From Arthrobacter roseus (lineage in GTDB: Bacteria; Actinomycetota; Actinomycetes; Actinomycetales; Micrococcaceae): a stretch of 64,000 nucleotides of DNA. A program made the translations under genes and the position numbers. This document shows positions 50,354 through 59,250 of the stretch, in pieces (position 1 is the stretch's first letter; each line of letters begins with the position of its first letter). The stretch lies in NCBI RefSeq assembly GCF_016907875.1, contig NZ_JAFBCU010000001.1, forward strand, positions 2,480,001 through 2,544,000, given 5' to 3'. Below the pieces are notes generated by a model. The model did not search any database. It saw nothing but the letters and a program-made list of their open reading frames with translations, and was not told where the DNA came from.

Positions 50354-51322
50354 TTATTCGGTGAAGCCGTTCTCCTTCAGCCAATCAGCTGCAGCAGCTT
50401 CAGGGCTTTGCTTCGCATCGCCGCTGACTGCGCTGTTGAGCTTCATCAAATCCTCGGTGGTGAGCTTGGAAGAAACCTCATTCAGGACCTCAACACCCTT
50501 GTCACCGAGTGCTTCCTTGTTCACCAGCGGTACTACCTGCTGCGCCAGGAAGTTGTTCTTGGGGTCCTCAAGGACTACCAACGAGTTTTCTTCAATGGCA
50601 GGAGTGGTTGTGTAGATATCAGCTACCTGCACCTTGTCGGCTAACAAGGCATCCAGCGTTACTGCGCCGCCTCCATCGTTGATTCCCTCGAAGCTCTTGG
50701 GGACGCAGTCGTAGGTTTCTTTCAGCCCTGGCAGACCGTACGCGCGCTCCGCAAAGGTGCTCGGAGCCGCGAAAACCAACTCGTCGCACACTTCACTCAG
50801 GTCCTCAATGGACTTCAAGTCATACTTTTCCGCCGTGGCCTGGGTGACAACGAGCGAGTCCTTATTCTGCGCCTCCGCTGGCTCAAGAACGCCAAGGTTC
50901 ACATCAGGAGACTTCTCCTTAAGGGCCTTCGGAAGTGCTTCCAGGATCTCGGATGCGCTGGAGGCCTCAGTATTAGCGTTGGCGAAGAGCAACAGGTTTC
51001 CGGTGTATTCGGGAATGATGTCAATGGAGCCGTCCTGCAGCGCCTCATAGTAAATCTCTCGGGAACCGATATTCAGCTTCGTGCTCGATTCCACCCCGGC
51101 GGATTCAAGTGCACCAGCGTAGATCTCGGCAATGGTCTGGCTTTCAGGGAAGTCAGCGGATCCGACGACGACGGGACCTGAGGTTTCACCGTCGCTGCCT
51201 GATCCTTCGTCCAGCGGATCCCCGCTTGCGCCGCATGCGGTCAAAGCGAACGTTAACGCCAAACCCGACATTGCCGCGATGGTTCGCTTCCGGCCCGAAA
51301 ACAATGATGTGTTCTCTCTCAT
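50354..51322 (-). CDS. Glycine betaine/choline-type ABC binding lipoprotein
   Basis: 322 aa. The lipoprotein signal ends in LTAC (Cys about residue 30). The OpuAC-type binding domain follows (VVGSADFPESQTIAEIYAGALESAG, IIPEYTGNLLLF, VAPTST-like region AAPSTFAERAYG). It belongs to the family that binds quaternary amines in osmoprotection. GGGAGGAAGC lies before the ATG. It is the last gene of a four-gene operon (ATPase, permease, permease, binding protein), overlapping the permease gene by 4 nt. Confidence 0.88.
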   Translation of the reverse strand: MRENTSLFSGRKRTIAAMSGLALTFALTACGASGDPLDEGSGSDGETSGPVVVGSADFPESQTIAEIYAGALESAGVESSTKLNIGSREIYYEALQDGSIDIIPEYTGNLLLFANANTEASSASEILEALPKALKEKSPDVNLGVLEPAEAQNKDSLVVTQATAEKYDLKSIEDLSEVCDELVFAAPSTFAERAYGLPGLKETYDCVPKSFEGINDGGGAVTLDALLADKVQVADIYTTTPAIEENSLVVLEDPKNNFLAQQVVPLVNKEALGDKGVEVLNEVSSKLTTEDLMKLNSAVSGDAKQSPEAAAADWLKENGFTE

Positions 51323-52065
51323 GCGCTTCCTCCCTGTACGCTGTCCGCCAGTTGGCGTGCAGCCCCTTTTTGTTCCGCCGGACGGCGAATTGTTCTAAGA
51401 CCCCGTGGGGTTGCACTACGTTGGATCACCATCATCAGAAGGTCCACGAGGGCCGCGAGCACGGCGATGACTACTGCGCCACCAAAAAGCTGGCCGCCGT
51501 CGCTGAGTTGCGATCCGTCAATCAAGTACTTGCCGAGGCCACCGAGGTTGATATAAGCAACAATAGCGGCGGTGGCGATGACCTGCAGGACGGCGGCGCG
51601 AAAACCACCAAGAATCACCTGAAGTCCGTTAGGAAGTTCCACCCGGAAAAGTACCTGTAATTCGGTCATGCCCATACTTCTGGCTGCATCAACGACGTTC
51701 TCGTTCACTGACGAGATGCCAGCATAGACTCCCGCAAGGATAGGCGGGACTGCCAGGAGAACCAGTGACCAGATGGGCGGCATGAGACCAATCCCGGCCA
51801 GCAGGACGAACAGGATCAGTACACCGAGGGTAGGAAGAGCACGCAGGATGCCCGCGAGCGCAACGATGACCACTCGTCCCTTCCCCGTGTGGCCCACGAA
51901 AAGCCCGACGGGCACTGCGATCGCTGCGGCAATGAGGATAGTCAGCCCGGTATAACCAAGGTGTTCGACGGTGCGGGTGGGGATCCCGGCGGGGCCGGAC
52001 CAGTTGACCGGGTTGGTGAGCCATTCGAAGATCTGGACCACAACGCTGTTCGATGAATAGTCCAT
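51319..52065 (-). CDS. Compatible-solute ABC permease (second)
   Basis: 248 aa, about five to six membrane helices. Typical segments are HLGYTGLTILIAAAIAVPVGLFVGHTGKG and the EAA loop NENVVDAARSMGMTELQVLFRVELPNGL. ATG 52065 shares one base with the stop of the upstream permease. The two permeases are likely to form a heterodimeric channel, as in OpuC/OpuB-type systems. Confidence 0.9.
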   Translation of the reverse strand: MDYSSNSVVVQIFEWLTNPVNWSGPAGIPTRTVEHLGYTGLTILIAAAIAVPVGLFVGHTGKGRVVIVALAGILRALPTLGVLILFVLLAGIGLMPPIWSLVLLAVPPILAGVYAGISSVNENVVDAARSMGMTELQVLFRVELPNGLQVILGGFRAAVLQVIATAAIVAYINLGGLGKYLIDGSQLSDGGQLFGGAVVIAVLAALVDLLMMVIQRSATPRGLRTIRRPAEQKGAARQLADSVQGGSA

Positions 52066-52742
52066 CAGGCGGGCCCTCCGACAGTGACCGTGGAATCCCG
52101 GCGCGGGATTCTGGGTCGGGTCCATGGCGTGAGCATTCGTTCAAGGAGGACCAATAGCAGATCCATGATGAGGGCGAGCAGCAGCGTCATGACGATGCCG
52201 ACGACAATTTCTGTGACGAAGGAGCGGTTCAGCCCATCGGTGAACAGGGTGCCGAGGCTCGAGATGCCGATGAGCGCTCCCACACTGACGAGGGAGATGT
52301 TACTGACTGAGATGACGCGCAACCCGGCAATCAACACGGGAATCGATAGCGGCAGATCCACCGTGAGGAAGCGCCGCAATGGTTTGTAGCCCATGGCCGT
52401 CGCAGCCTGCCGGACGTTTTCATCCACTGACCCGAGGGCGTCTGCGGTTGAGCGGACCAGCAGAGCCACGGCATAAATGGTGAGTGCAACAATAACGTTG
52501 ACCATATCCAGGACCCTGGTACCCAGCAGAATGGGTAGCAGAACAAAGAGTGCCAGCGACGGGATGGTATAGAGCAGCGAGGACGCTCCAAGTATCAGCG
52601 CTCCTACGGCCCGGTTAGTCCGTGCAAGCTGGGCCAGGGGAACCGCAACGATCACGCTGAGCACCAATGGGAGCACAGACTGGTACAGGTGTAGTCCTGT
52701 CAGTTCCAGGACGTAGTCGATGTTGGTGAGAAACCAGTCCAT
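52065..52742 (-). CDS. Compatible-solute ABC permease (first)
   Basis: 225 aa, about six membrane helices, starting MDWFLTNIDYVLELTGLHLYQS. The EAA loop is DENVRQAATAMGYKPLRRFLTVDLPLSIP. ATG 52742 lies 1 nt after the ATPase stop; longer in-frame starts would overlap the ATPase gene and lack a site. It has the same fold and length class as its neighbour, a duplication typical of OpuC-type transporters. Confidence 0.9.
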   Translation of the reverse strand: MDWFLTNIDYVLELTGLHLYQSVLPLVLSVIVAVPLAQLARTNRAVGALILGASSLLYTIPSLALFVLLPILLGTRVLDMVNVIVALTIYAVALLVRSTADALGSVDENVRQAATAMGYKPLRRFLTVDLPLSIPVLIAGLRVISVSNISLVSVGALIGISSLGTLFTDGLNRSFVTEIVVGIVMTLLLALIMDLLLVLLERMLTPWTRPRIPRRDSTVTVGGPA

Positions 52743-52743
52743 G

Positions 52744-53862
52744 TCAGACCGCCGTGTGGTGAATGGCCCGGGCACGCTCGAGGCGCGCCGCGTCGATCAA
52801 TTCCAGAATTTCAGCTGGATGCACGACGCCGGCAACCCGGCCGTCGTCGTCGACCGCCACTCCCCTACCCGACGGCGATGACAAGCCGGCGTCCAACGCT
52901 TGTCTCAACGTGTCACCCCTGCGGTACAGCGAACCACCCGGAACGAGCCCCTCCATAGAGTGAATGGAGTCCCGCTCGGCTTGTGGCACCCAGCCCTGGG
53001 GCCGGCTCTCGGCGTCGACCGCCAGGGTCCATCCCTCCCCGACGGTGATCGTGCTATCCGCCAGTTCGTCCACGGCGATGGTGGGTACCTCGTGGAGCGG
53101 AACATTGTCTCCGTCCTGAAATCCCAAATGTCGGAACCCACGATCCCGACCCACAAAACCGGCCACAAAACTGTCCACCGGTGCTCTCAGGATCTCTTCC
53201 GGAGAGGCGTACTGAGCGAGGCGTCCACCGACGTCGAACACTGCTACCTTGTCCCCCAGCGTGACCGCTTCGTCGATGTCGTGAGTGACGAAGACAATGG
53301 TCTTTGAGAGATCTTGCTGCAAGCGCAACAGTTCATGCTGCAGCTCTGCCCGGACCACTGGGTCCACGGCGCTGAAGGGTTCGTCCATCAGCAGGATCGG
53401 TGGATCGGCAGCAAGTGCGCGTGCAACGCCTACGCGCTGTTGCTGTCCACCCGATAATTGCCCTGGATAGCGCTTCCCGAGTTCCGGGGACAGCCCCACG
53501 ATCTCCAGCAGTTCCTGCGCGCGTTGCCGGGCACTGTTACGCGAGACTCCGTTGAGGCGGGGCACTGTGGCGATATTGTCCACGACACTCCGGTGAGGCA
53601 GAAGCCCAGAAGACTGCATGACGTATCCCATGGATCGTCGCAGCTGGGAAGGCTCTTGGGCGGAAATGTCCTGCCCGTCCACGAGGATAGTTCCTGAGGT
53701 GGGATCCACCATACGGTTAATCATCCGAAGTGACGTTGTTTTGCCACAACCGGAGGGGCCAACAAAGACGGTGATCTCTCCCCTGCCCACATCCATGCTC
53801 AAATTTCCGACGGCCGGAATTCCTGAGCCGTAGGCCTTGGTGACGTTGCGAAATTCAATCAT
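52744..53862 (-). CDS. Compatible-solute ABC ATPase with C-terminal CBS-like region
   Basis: 372 aa. The ABC domain (1-240) has [37 protein letters not shown] and VTHDIDEA. Residues about 255-365 form a tail with one recognisable CBS half (LRQALDAGLSSPSGRGVAVDDDGRVAGVVHPAEILELI) and a poorer first half. In OpuA/OpuC the CBS pair senses ionic strength or cyclic di-AMP. I chose ATG 53862 with GGAG upstream. It is the first gene of the operon, with about 100 bp to the MFS gene stop. Confidence 0.9.
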   Translation of the reverse strand: MIEFRNVTKAYGSGIPAVGNLSMDVGRGEITVFVGPSGCGKTTSLRMINRMVDPTSGTILVDGQDISAQEPSQLRRSMGYVMQSSGLLPHRSVVDNIATVPRLNGVSRNSARQRAQELLEIVGLSPELGKRYPGQLSGGQQQRVGVARALAADPPILLMDEPFSAVDPVVRAELQHELLRLQQDLSKTIVFVTHDIDEAVTLGDKVAVFDVGGRLAQYASPEEILRAPVDSFVAGFVGRDRGFRHLGFQDGDNVPLHEVPTIAVDELADSTITVGEGWTLAVDAESRPQGWVPQAERDSIHSMEGLVPGGSLYRRGDTLRQALDAGLSSPSGRGVAVDDDGRVAGVVHPAEILELIDAARLERARAIHHTAV

Positions 53863-53961
53863 GGCTCCGGGACCTGGCATGGCGTTGACCTTCCGTCGAC
53901 GGCGGTGGTACTTCCTGCAAGGGAGTCTATCGGGCGTTTTGCCCTGCGCACGTCTGCAACG

Positions 53962-55188
53962 TCATGGGACTCGGCGAAGTGCTACCCCGGCCAGCAGGAG
54001 GCAGGCGAGGGCAATGGCGCCAGAGAAGAAAGCCACCGACGCTGGCAAACCCCAGATGCCCGCAGCCATACCGAGGCCCAGGACCGGCAGCGCGCTGCCC
54101 AGGTACGTGATGACGTAGAGCATGCTGATGATCTGGGCGTGACGGGAGCTTTCTACCTTGAGCGCCACGTCGTTGAAGGCAACCCTGAATGCGAAGCCCT
54201 GACCGGACCCCGCAGCGATGCACGCGCCGATGAGCAGGGGCAGGCTTCCAAGCATCCCGGCTACCGGTATGAGCGCCACACCCGCGGCCATGAAGCAGAG
54301 GCCAACTGGGACTACGAAGCGGCCGCGCATGGCGATGAGCTGACTCACTGCCGAAGCCATGAGCACGATTGCAGCGAGAATCCCTACAGATGCGGGTGAG
54401 CTGGCATGGGCAATCTCCGCAAAATACGTCGGTGCCAGACTCAACGTGAAGCCGAATACCGAGAAGCTCAGGAAGCCGATGATTGACGCCATCCAAAAGG
54501 TGGAACCTGCCTCTTTGGAGACAGTCGGTACACGGGGCTTCAGCGCCTTCATAGGACCGTCCATGGCGGGGCTGATGGCAGGACGAGCCTTTAGCGCGAG
54601 CAACGGAATCAACATGAGGACCAGGACCGCCACATGCAGTTGAAAGGGGACGCGCGTGGGGTCCGGAAGAATACTCAGCAGGCCGCCGATCACCGGCCCA
54701 GCAGCGACGCCACCCGCCGAAGCCAGCAGCGTGAAGCGGGAAGCCCACTCCGGCCGGTGCGGGAGCATCTCACGTAGGGCAGCAGAGCTGGCACCCGTTG
54801 CCAATGCAACCGACGCACCCTGAAGCGCCCGGCCCAACGAGAGCGTCAGGAGACCATCTGCCATCGAAAAGACCAATCCGCCGATGATCCCGACGAATAC
54901 GGCAACGACCAGGGCCGCCCGACGGCCCATGTGATCGGACCAGTGACCCATCAGCAGCAATCCGGCAATGAGGGCAAGGACGTAGGTTGAGAACGCAACC
55001 GTGACGTCGAATGCGCTCAGTCCAAGCTTTGCCTGCAGAAGCGGATAAATCGGCGTCGCGAGATTTGCTCCAATGAGCAGCACGGAAAAGACCAGCCCGG
55101 CAAGGACGAGCCTGACCGTTACGGATGCATCCCAGCCCCACCGGTTGGCGATCACGGGACGCATGCGCAGTTCACTGATGACCGTCAC
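53962..55188 (-). CDS. MFS transporter (drug or metabolite exporter type)
   Basis: 408 aa with 12 predicted membrane helices. The loop 2-3 motif GHWSDHMGRRAAL is intact, and the first half has the antiporter-like segment GASSAALREMLPH. GTG 55188 has GGAAAG upstream. It is divergent from an Lrp-family regulator gene with 133 bp between starts that contain an inverted repeat, so the regulator probably controls it. Substrate unknown; amino acids are possible given an Lrp partner. Confidence 0.85.
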   Translation of the reverse strand: MTVISELRMRPVIANRWGWDASVTVRLVLAGLVFSVLLIGANLATPIYPLLQAKLGLSAFDVTVAFSTYVLALIAGLLLMGHWSDHMGRRAALVVAVFVGIIGGLVFSMADGLLTLSLGRALQGASVALATGASSAALREMLPHRPEWASRFTLLASAGGVAAGPVIGGLLSILPDPTRVPFQLHVAVLVLMLIPLLALKARPAISPAMDGPMKALKPRVPTVSKEAGSTFWMASIIGFLSFSVFGFTLSLAPTYFAEIAHASSPASVGILAAIVLMASAVSQLIAMRGRFVVPVGLCFMAAGVALIPVAGMLGSLPLLIGACIAAGSGQGFAFRVAFNDVALKVESSRHAQIISMLYVITYLGSALPVLGLGMAAGIWGLPASVAFFSGAIALACLLLAGVALRRVP

Positions 55189-55260
55189 TGCAGCTCACTT
55201 TCCAGATGTCGCGGGTATTCTTTTCTATGGTGACTGGTTTCTATCAATGGATCGGTTCTG

Positions 55261-55301
55261 TGTGAGTAAATTGAGCACAGTGATCAATCTGAGTACTCAC
55301 A
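55261..55301. promoter_or_regulatory. Possible Lrp operator
   Basis: Perfect inverted repeat TGTGAGTA (55261-55268) and TACTCACA (55294-55301), centre to centre 33 nt, about three helix turns. It lies just upstream of the Lrp-family gene and between it and the MFS gene. Confidence 0.45.
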
Positions 55302-55321
55302 ACTAATCTGGAGTGATCGTC

Positions 55322-55795
55322 ATGAGCAAACTCGACTCCCTCGACCTAAAGCTGTTGCTGGAACTCGTGCGTGACCCGCGGTCACAGATCGGGGAGCTGA
55401 GCGAACTGCTTGGTGTGGCCAGGAACACTGCCCAAGCACGTATCCGTCGGTTGCTGAGAGCGGGAGCCCTCCGCAATGGCGGACGAGAGCTGGATCTGGC
55501 GACCCTCGAATATGACGTCACTGCCTTCGTCACCCTCGAAGTTGTCCACCGGGAACTCGACGGCGTCATCTCCTCACTGCGGACACTCGCCCAAGTTCTG
55601 GAGGTCCATGAAATTTCTGGCCGCGGCGATGTCTGGTGCCGGGTGGTAGCCTCCGACACACCCAACCTGCAGACGGTGCTACGAGCCATCCTCCGGATCA
55701 AGGGCGTTATCCGCTCTGAGACGGTCCTGGTCCTCCATGAACACATCCCCTACAGGACCGAACCCCTGCTCCGGAAACTCGCCGGCGGCCCATGA
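55322..55795 (+). CDS. Lrp/AsnC family transcription regulator
   Basis: 157 aa. The N-terminal helix-turn-helix (DLKLLLELVRDPRSQIGELSELLGVARNTAQARIRRLLRAGAL) is followed by an Lrp/AsnC ligand-binding RAM-type domain (VTAFVTLEVVHRELDGVISSLRTLAQVLEVHEISGRGDVWCRVVA). GGAG 8 nt upstream supports ATG 55322; GTG 55313 is in frame. Such proteins bind amino acids and act as local or global regulators. The gene is divergent from an MFS transporter. Confidence 0.9.
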   Translation: MSKLDSLDLKLLLELVRDPRSQIGELSELLGVARNTAQARIRRLLRAGALRNGGRELDLATLEYDVTAFVTLEVVHRELDGVISSLRTLAQVLEVHEISGRGDVWCRVVASDTPNLQTVLRAILRIKGVIRSETVLVLHEHIPYRTEPLLRKLAGGP

Positions 55796-55840
55796 CCAGT
55801 CGCAACTGGTTTGCTCCAGCGGGCATGGCCGGATAAGACT

Positions 55841-57577
55841 ATGAACATGGCCGATTCCGGATACCGCACCGACCGGCTCGAAGCATTGCTAGCTGGGGAT
55901 GGCAATCAGCACGAGCCGGCCACCCCACTGGACTACCTTCACCGAGGGTACGAACTTGCGTTCGCCGACCGCCCAACGGAGGCAATCGCATCGGCACGTG
56001 AAGCGCTGCACGTACAGGAACCATCCAGTGACCTGCGCCTGCGGGTACTGGCTTTCTTGATCTCCCTCCACACCGGTGAGGAGGAGAGCGAAAAAGCGAA
56101 GGAATACCTCGATCAGCGGCTGCAACTCCTGACCACCATGGGCAGAGATGTCCAGCACGACGTCGAAGGCAGGCTCGGCCTGATGCTCTTCCGCGAAGCA
56201 ACAGTGGAAGAGCTACCCACTCTGGTCAAAGAACTTGATGCGCAGACAGCCGCTGATGCTCCGCCAGCAATCCTGGGGGACCTCTCCTTCGCCGTCGGCG
56301 CCGCGCACGCCTCCGGGGCATCACACCTCGAGGCAACCATCCTCATGCGTTCCGCCGCGAACTACTACCAACAGGATGGCAACGACGACGGCGAGGCCGC
56401 CGCCCTCATGTACCTTTCCGGCAGCCTGATGGCTCTGGGGGACGAGGACCGGGCTGTGGAGGTCATAGGCCGGGCACTGGAATTGCCTGCCACACCAACC
56501 ATCCATGCCTCCATGCTCATGCTCCGTGCGCGGACGGGTTTCGGAACGCCGTCGCGCGCTTTGGGCGCCGTCGACGACGCGATCTCGGCTCTGGAGATCT
56601 ACCAGGGTGCAGGCATACGGCAGGGGGCGATCGCAGCAGCGGCCACCGCCGGGCAGGAACTCCTGGAACTCAATGAGGCCTCCGACGCGGCTCTTGCCCT
56701 GCGCATAGCAGCAGATGAGGCCGAACGAGACGAGCACCCCACGCTGCCAATCCTGCGACTCAACCTGGGCAATGCGCTGCTTCAGTCAGAGGAATTCGCG
56801 GGCGCAATTTCCAACCTCACGGACGCTCAGCGGCTCATGAGTGTACGCGGAAGCGCACCGGAGCAGCTGGCCAACGCCCTCTCCGGTCTGGGCCACGCCC
56901 AACGCCACACCGGACTCGAGGACGAGGCGCTGGCAACGTGGGAGGAATCCGCCGGACTCTTCGAAGCTGCGGGGCAGTTCGCCGAACAAGCTCAGATTCT
57001 GCTGTCCATGGGGACGCTCTTGGCCAAGGGCGGCCGCCTGGACTCAGCCCTCACGTCCTTCGAGGCCGCCGTAGTTGCTGCACGGCGCGAAGAGATCAAT
57101 CCGCTAGCCCTCCCCCAGGCCCTTCACACCTATGGTTACGCACGGTGTGAATCCGGTGACGCGCTGGGGCTCGTGGAGCTCGATGAGGCTATCGAACTGT
57201 CAAGAAAACTCAATACGCCCTGGCTTGTTGCTGACTTCACAGACTCGAGAGCTCGTGCGCTTTTTGCGTTGAAGCGCCATGTCGAAGCGATCGCTTGCGC
57301 GCTGGAGGCTGCGGATATGTTCTCCGAGGCCGGAGATTATTCAGCTGCCGGGAACGCCGAGCTGCTGGCCGGCCAAGTGCTCCTATCCCAGCATCAGGCC
57401 ACCGAGGCCGAGGCGATCCTGCGGAACGCTATTAGCCATATGAAAGAAGACTTGGGTCTACGCGTGGCCGCTTGGACAGCCATATCGGAGGCACTCGATC
57501 AGCTGGGCCGGCCACAAGAGGCTGAAGCAGCTCGGGCCGAGGCAGCAAAAATCGCCGACAACCCAGAAAACAAGTAA
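55841..57577 (+). CDS. TPR-repeat protein
   Basis: 578 aa. The chain is almost all helical with repeated 34-residue pattern; clear TPR units include YLHRGYELAFADRPTEAIASAREAL, LANALSGLGHAQRHTGLEDEALATWEESAGLFEAAG and AGNAELLAGQVLLSQHQATEAEAILRNAI. There is no signal peptide, membrane helix or enzyme motif. It probably acts as a protein-binding scaffold in the cytoplasm. Start options are ATG 55841 and ATG 55847. It lies between the Lrp gene and an AlaX-like gene on the same strand (36 nt gap to the latter). Confidence 0.75.
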   Translation: MNMADSGYRTDRLEALLAGDGNQHEPATPLDYLHRGYELAFADRPTEAIASAREALHVQEPSSDLRLRVLAFLISLHTGEEESEKAKEYLDQRLQLLTTMGRDVQHDVEGRLGLMLFREATVEELPTLVKELDAQTAADAPPAILGDLSFAVGAAHASGASHLEATILMRSAANYYQQDGNDDGEAAALMYLSGSLMALGDEDRAVEVIGRALELPATPTIHASMLMLRARTGFGTPSRALGAVDDAISALEIYQGAGIRQGAIAAAATAGQELLELNEASDAALALRIAADEAERDEHPTLPILRLNLGNALLQSEEFAGAISNLTDAQRLMSVRGSAPEQLANALSGLGHAQRHTGLEDEALATWEESAGLFEAAGQFAEQAQILLSMGTLLAKGGRLDSALTSFEAAVVAARREEINPLALPQALHTYGYARCESGDALGLVELDEAIELSRKLNTPWLVADFTDSRARALFALKRHVEAIACALEAADMFSEAGDYSAAGNAELLAGQVLLSQHQATEAEAILRNAISHMKEDLGLRVAAWTAISEALDQLGRPQEAEAARAEAAKIADNPENK

Positions 57578-57613
57578 GCCTTCGCAGCACACCTGACCAC
57601 GGAAAGAGGCATC

Positions 57614-58477
57614 ATGACCCTGCCCACCCAGGACACGCGAGTTACCTACGCCGCCGGCGCAACACGAGGCGATGGAGTTGTCCTCCATGCTGAATCTCGG
57701 CATGACGGAACCGCCGTCGTCGTCCTTGATTCCACTCCAGCGCATCCGGTTGATGCCGGCTGGCCGGATCAGGGACCGGATCACGGTCATCTGGTGGTTG
57801 ATGGACGCGAGCTGCCTCTCGTGGACTGCGTCGTGGCCGCTACCGACGGGAAACAGCTCTTCCTGGGTCATGACATTCCGGTGGCCAAAGGCACTGAAGG
57901 CTGGAGCTTTGTGGTGGCGCACGTGGTGGACGGCGCACCGCCGGCCGAGGGCAGCACCGTAAGCGTGGTTATCGACGAAGCTCGCCGGCGATCCCTATCG
58001 GCCGGTCACACCGCTTGTCACGCCGCCTCGCTAGCCCTCAACCAGGCAATGAGCGCTCTATGGAAGAAAGAGCCCCGCCTGGACGCGCTGGGCGAGCCCG
58101 ACTTCGATGCCCTTGCTATCAGTAGTTCAACCATCACGGAGTACGGGTCCCTGGATATCTACCGGATGGGCAAGTCACTTCGACGCAAGGGGTTTTTGAC
58201 GCAGGAGCTCGACGTCGGGGCGGTGCAGTCCTCGACCAACGAGACCCTGGCGTCCTGGGTTGATTCGGGGGCGAGAGTGGCCATCGAACGCGACGGGGAC
58301 CTGTTGACGGACCGCCGTTACTGGGTCTGCACTTTACCCACAGGATCGGCCCGCATTCCCTGTGGTGGGACACACGCTGGCTCGCTGTCGGAATGCACAG
58401 CCATCACCGTGGCGCTCGAGCTAAACGACGACGACGGAACACCAGTATTACGCATGGTCACGACCGCGGCAGTGTGA
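57614..58477 (+). CDS. AlaX-like Ala-tRNA editing-domain protein
   Basis: 287 aa. It has the zinc/catalytic set of the AlaRS/ThrRS second additional domain: HTACH (HxxxH, about residue 135) and CGGTH (CxxxH, about residue 259) followed by GSLSECTAI. The N-terminal part is similar to the barrel of AlaX-M (LDSTPAHPVDAGWPDQG), although the usual GGGQ is altered. Free-standing AlaX proteins hydrolyse mischarged Ser-tRNA(Ala) or Gly-tRNA(Ala). GGAAAGAGG lies before the ATG. It may be cotranscribed with the TPR gene. The annotation 'metal-dependent hydrolase' is the cautious alternative. Confidence 0.75.
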   Translation: MTLPTQDTRVTYAAGATRGDGVVLHAESRHDGTAVVVLDSTPAHPVDAGWPDQGPDHGHLVVDGRELPLVDCVVAATDGKQLFLGHDIPVAKGTEGWSFVVAHVVDGAPPAEGSTVSVVIDEARRRSLSAGHTACHAASLALNQAMSALWKKEPRLDALGEPDFDALAISSSTITEYGSLDIYRMGKSLRRKGFLTQELDVGAVQSSTNETLASWVDSGARVAIERDGDLLTDRRYWVCTLPTGSARIPCGGTHAGSLSECTAITVALELNDDDGTPVLRMVTTAAV

Positions 58478-59119
58478 TCAGGCCCGGCGGCGCTGCAGAA
58501 CGTCGTCGAGGTTGATGCGGCCGGTTGTCGGCTGGGGATCATCGGCAACGCTCTGGGCGGAAGCACGATGCTCTGAGGCGGCTTGCTTCATGGTGGCCTT
58601 GCCCTCAGCCTTTGGCGTTTCCGGAAGTCTCAGCGGCTCCGGGGCCGGACGTGCGGCCTTTGGAGCCTGCACATAGACCGGAGTGGGGACCGCAACCGGT
58701 TCCCACGTGGTTCCACTCGCCGGCACAATATCTCCTGCAGCTGCGGCCACTTCCAGAGCGGCGAGGCGAAGTTCAGCTGACGATAATGGCTGGACGTCTG
58801 GCGACTTCAGGCAATCCTCAGCGTCGAAAAGCTGCGTAGGTTCCTCAGGCTGCGCGGGGACCGGCGCTTCCTGCTGCGACGGTGACGAATACATGGCATC
58901 TCGGAAGGCGGCATTTATCCGGGCACGACGATCGCGAACAGCCAACGACCGGAGAATCACGACCGAACCAGCGGCGACGGCGAGGGCGATAAGAGGCGCG
59001 AAGCCGGAAACAGCACCGAACACACTGGCGATCGCCAGGCCAAAGGCAGCACATACCGCCCCGGCACCAACAAGAGCCAGAGCTGTACGTCCGTATCGGA
59101 TTTTCAGTGCTGGCTGCAT
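58478..59119 (-). CDS. Hypothetical membrane protein with long polar tail
   Basis: 213 aa. Two closely spaced membrane helices (ALALVGAGAVCAAFGLAIASVFGAVSG and FAPLIALAVAAGSVVIL) are followed by a cytoplasmic tail of about 150 residues rich in Ala, Pro, Glu and Gln that ends in a conserved-looking TGRINLDDVLQRRRA. The GTG at 59143 is in frame; I prefer ATG 59119 with AAGGGAA upstream. It follows a GNAT gene in the same direction, as a similar membrane gene follows rimJ in M. tuberculosis. The stop abuts the AlaX-like stop (TGATCA). Confidence 0.65.
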   Translation of the reverse strand: MQPALKIRYGRTALALVGAGAVCAAFGLAIASVFGAVSGFAPLIALAVAAGSVVILRSLAVRDRRARINAAFRDAMYSSPSQQEAPVPAQPEEPTQLFDAEDCLKSPDVQPLSSAELRLAALEVAAAAGDIVPASGTTWEPVAVPTPVYVQAPKAARPAPEPLRLPETPKAEGKATMKQAASEHRASAQSVADDPQPTTGRINLDDVLQRRRA

Positions 59120-59250
59120 TGGCTGCGCTGTTCCCTTCTGCACCGGTGGATTGGTTCGTTGTGGACGAGTGATTGGTCCACATTCAAACCGTAGGACTCT
59201 TTGAGTTCGCGCATCGGTATTGGGTGCGGTGTGTCGGGTGTGAAGCCTGA

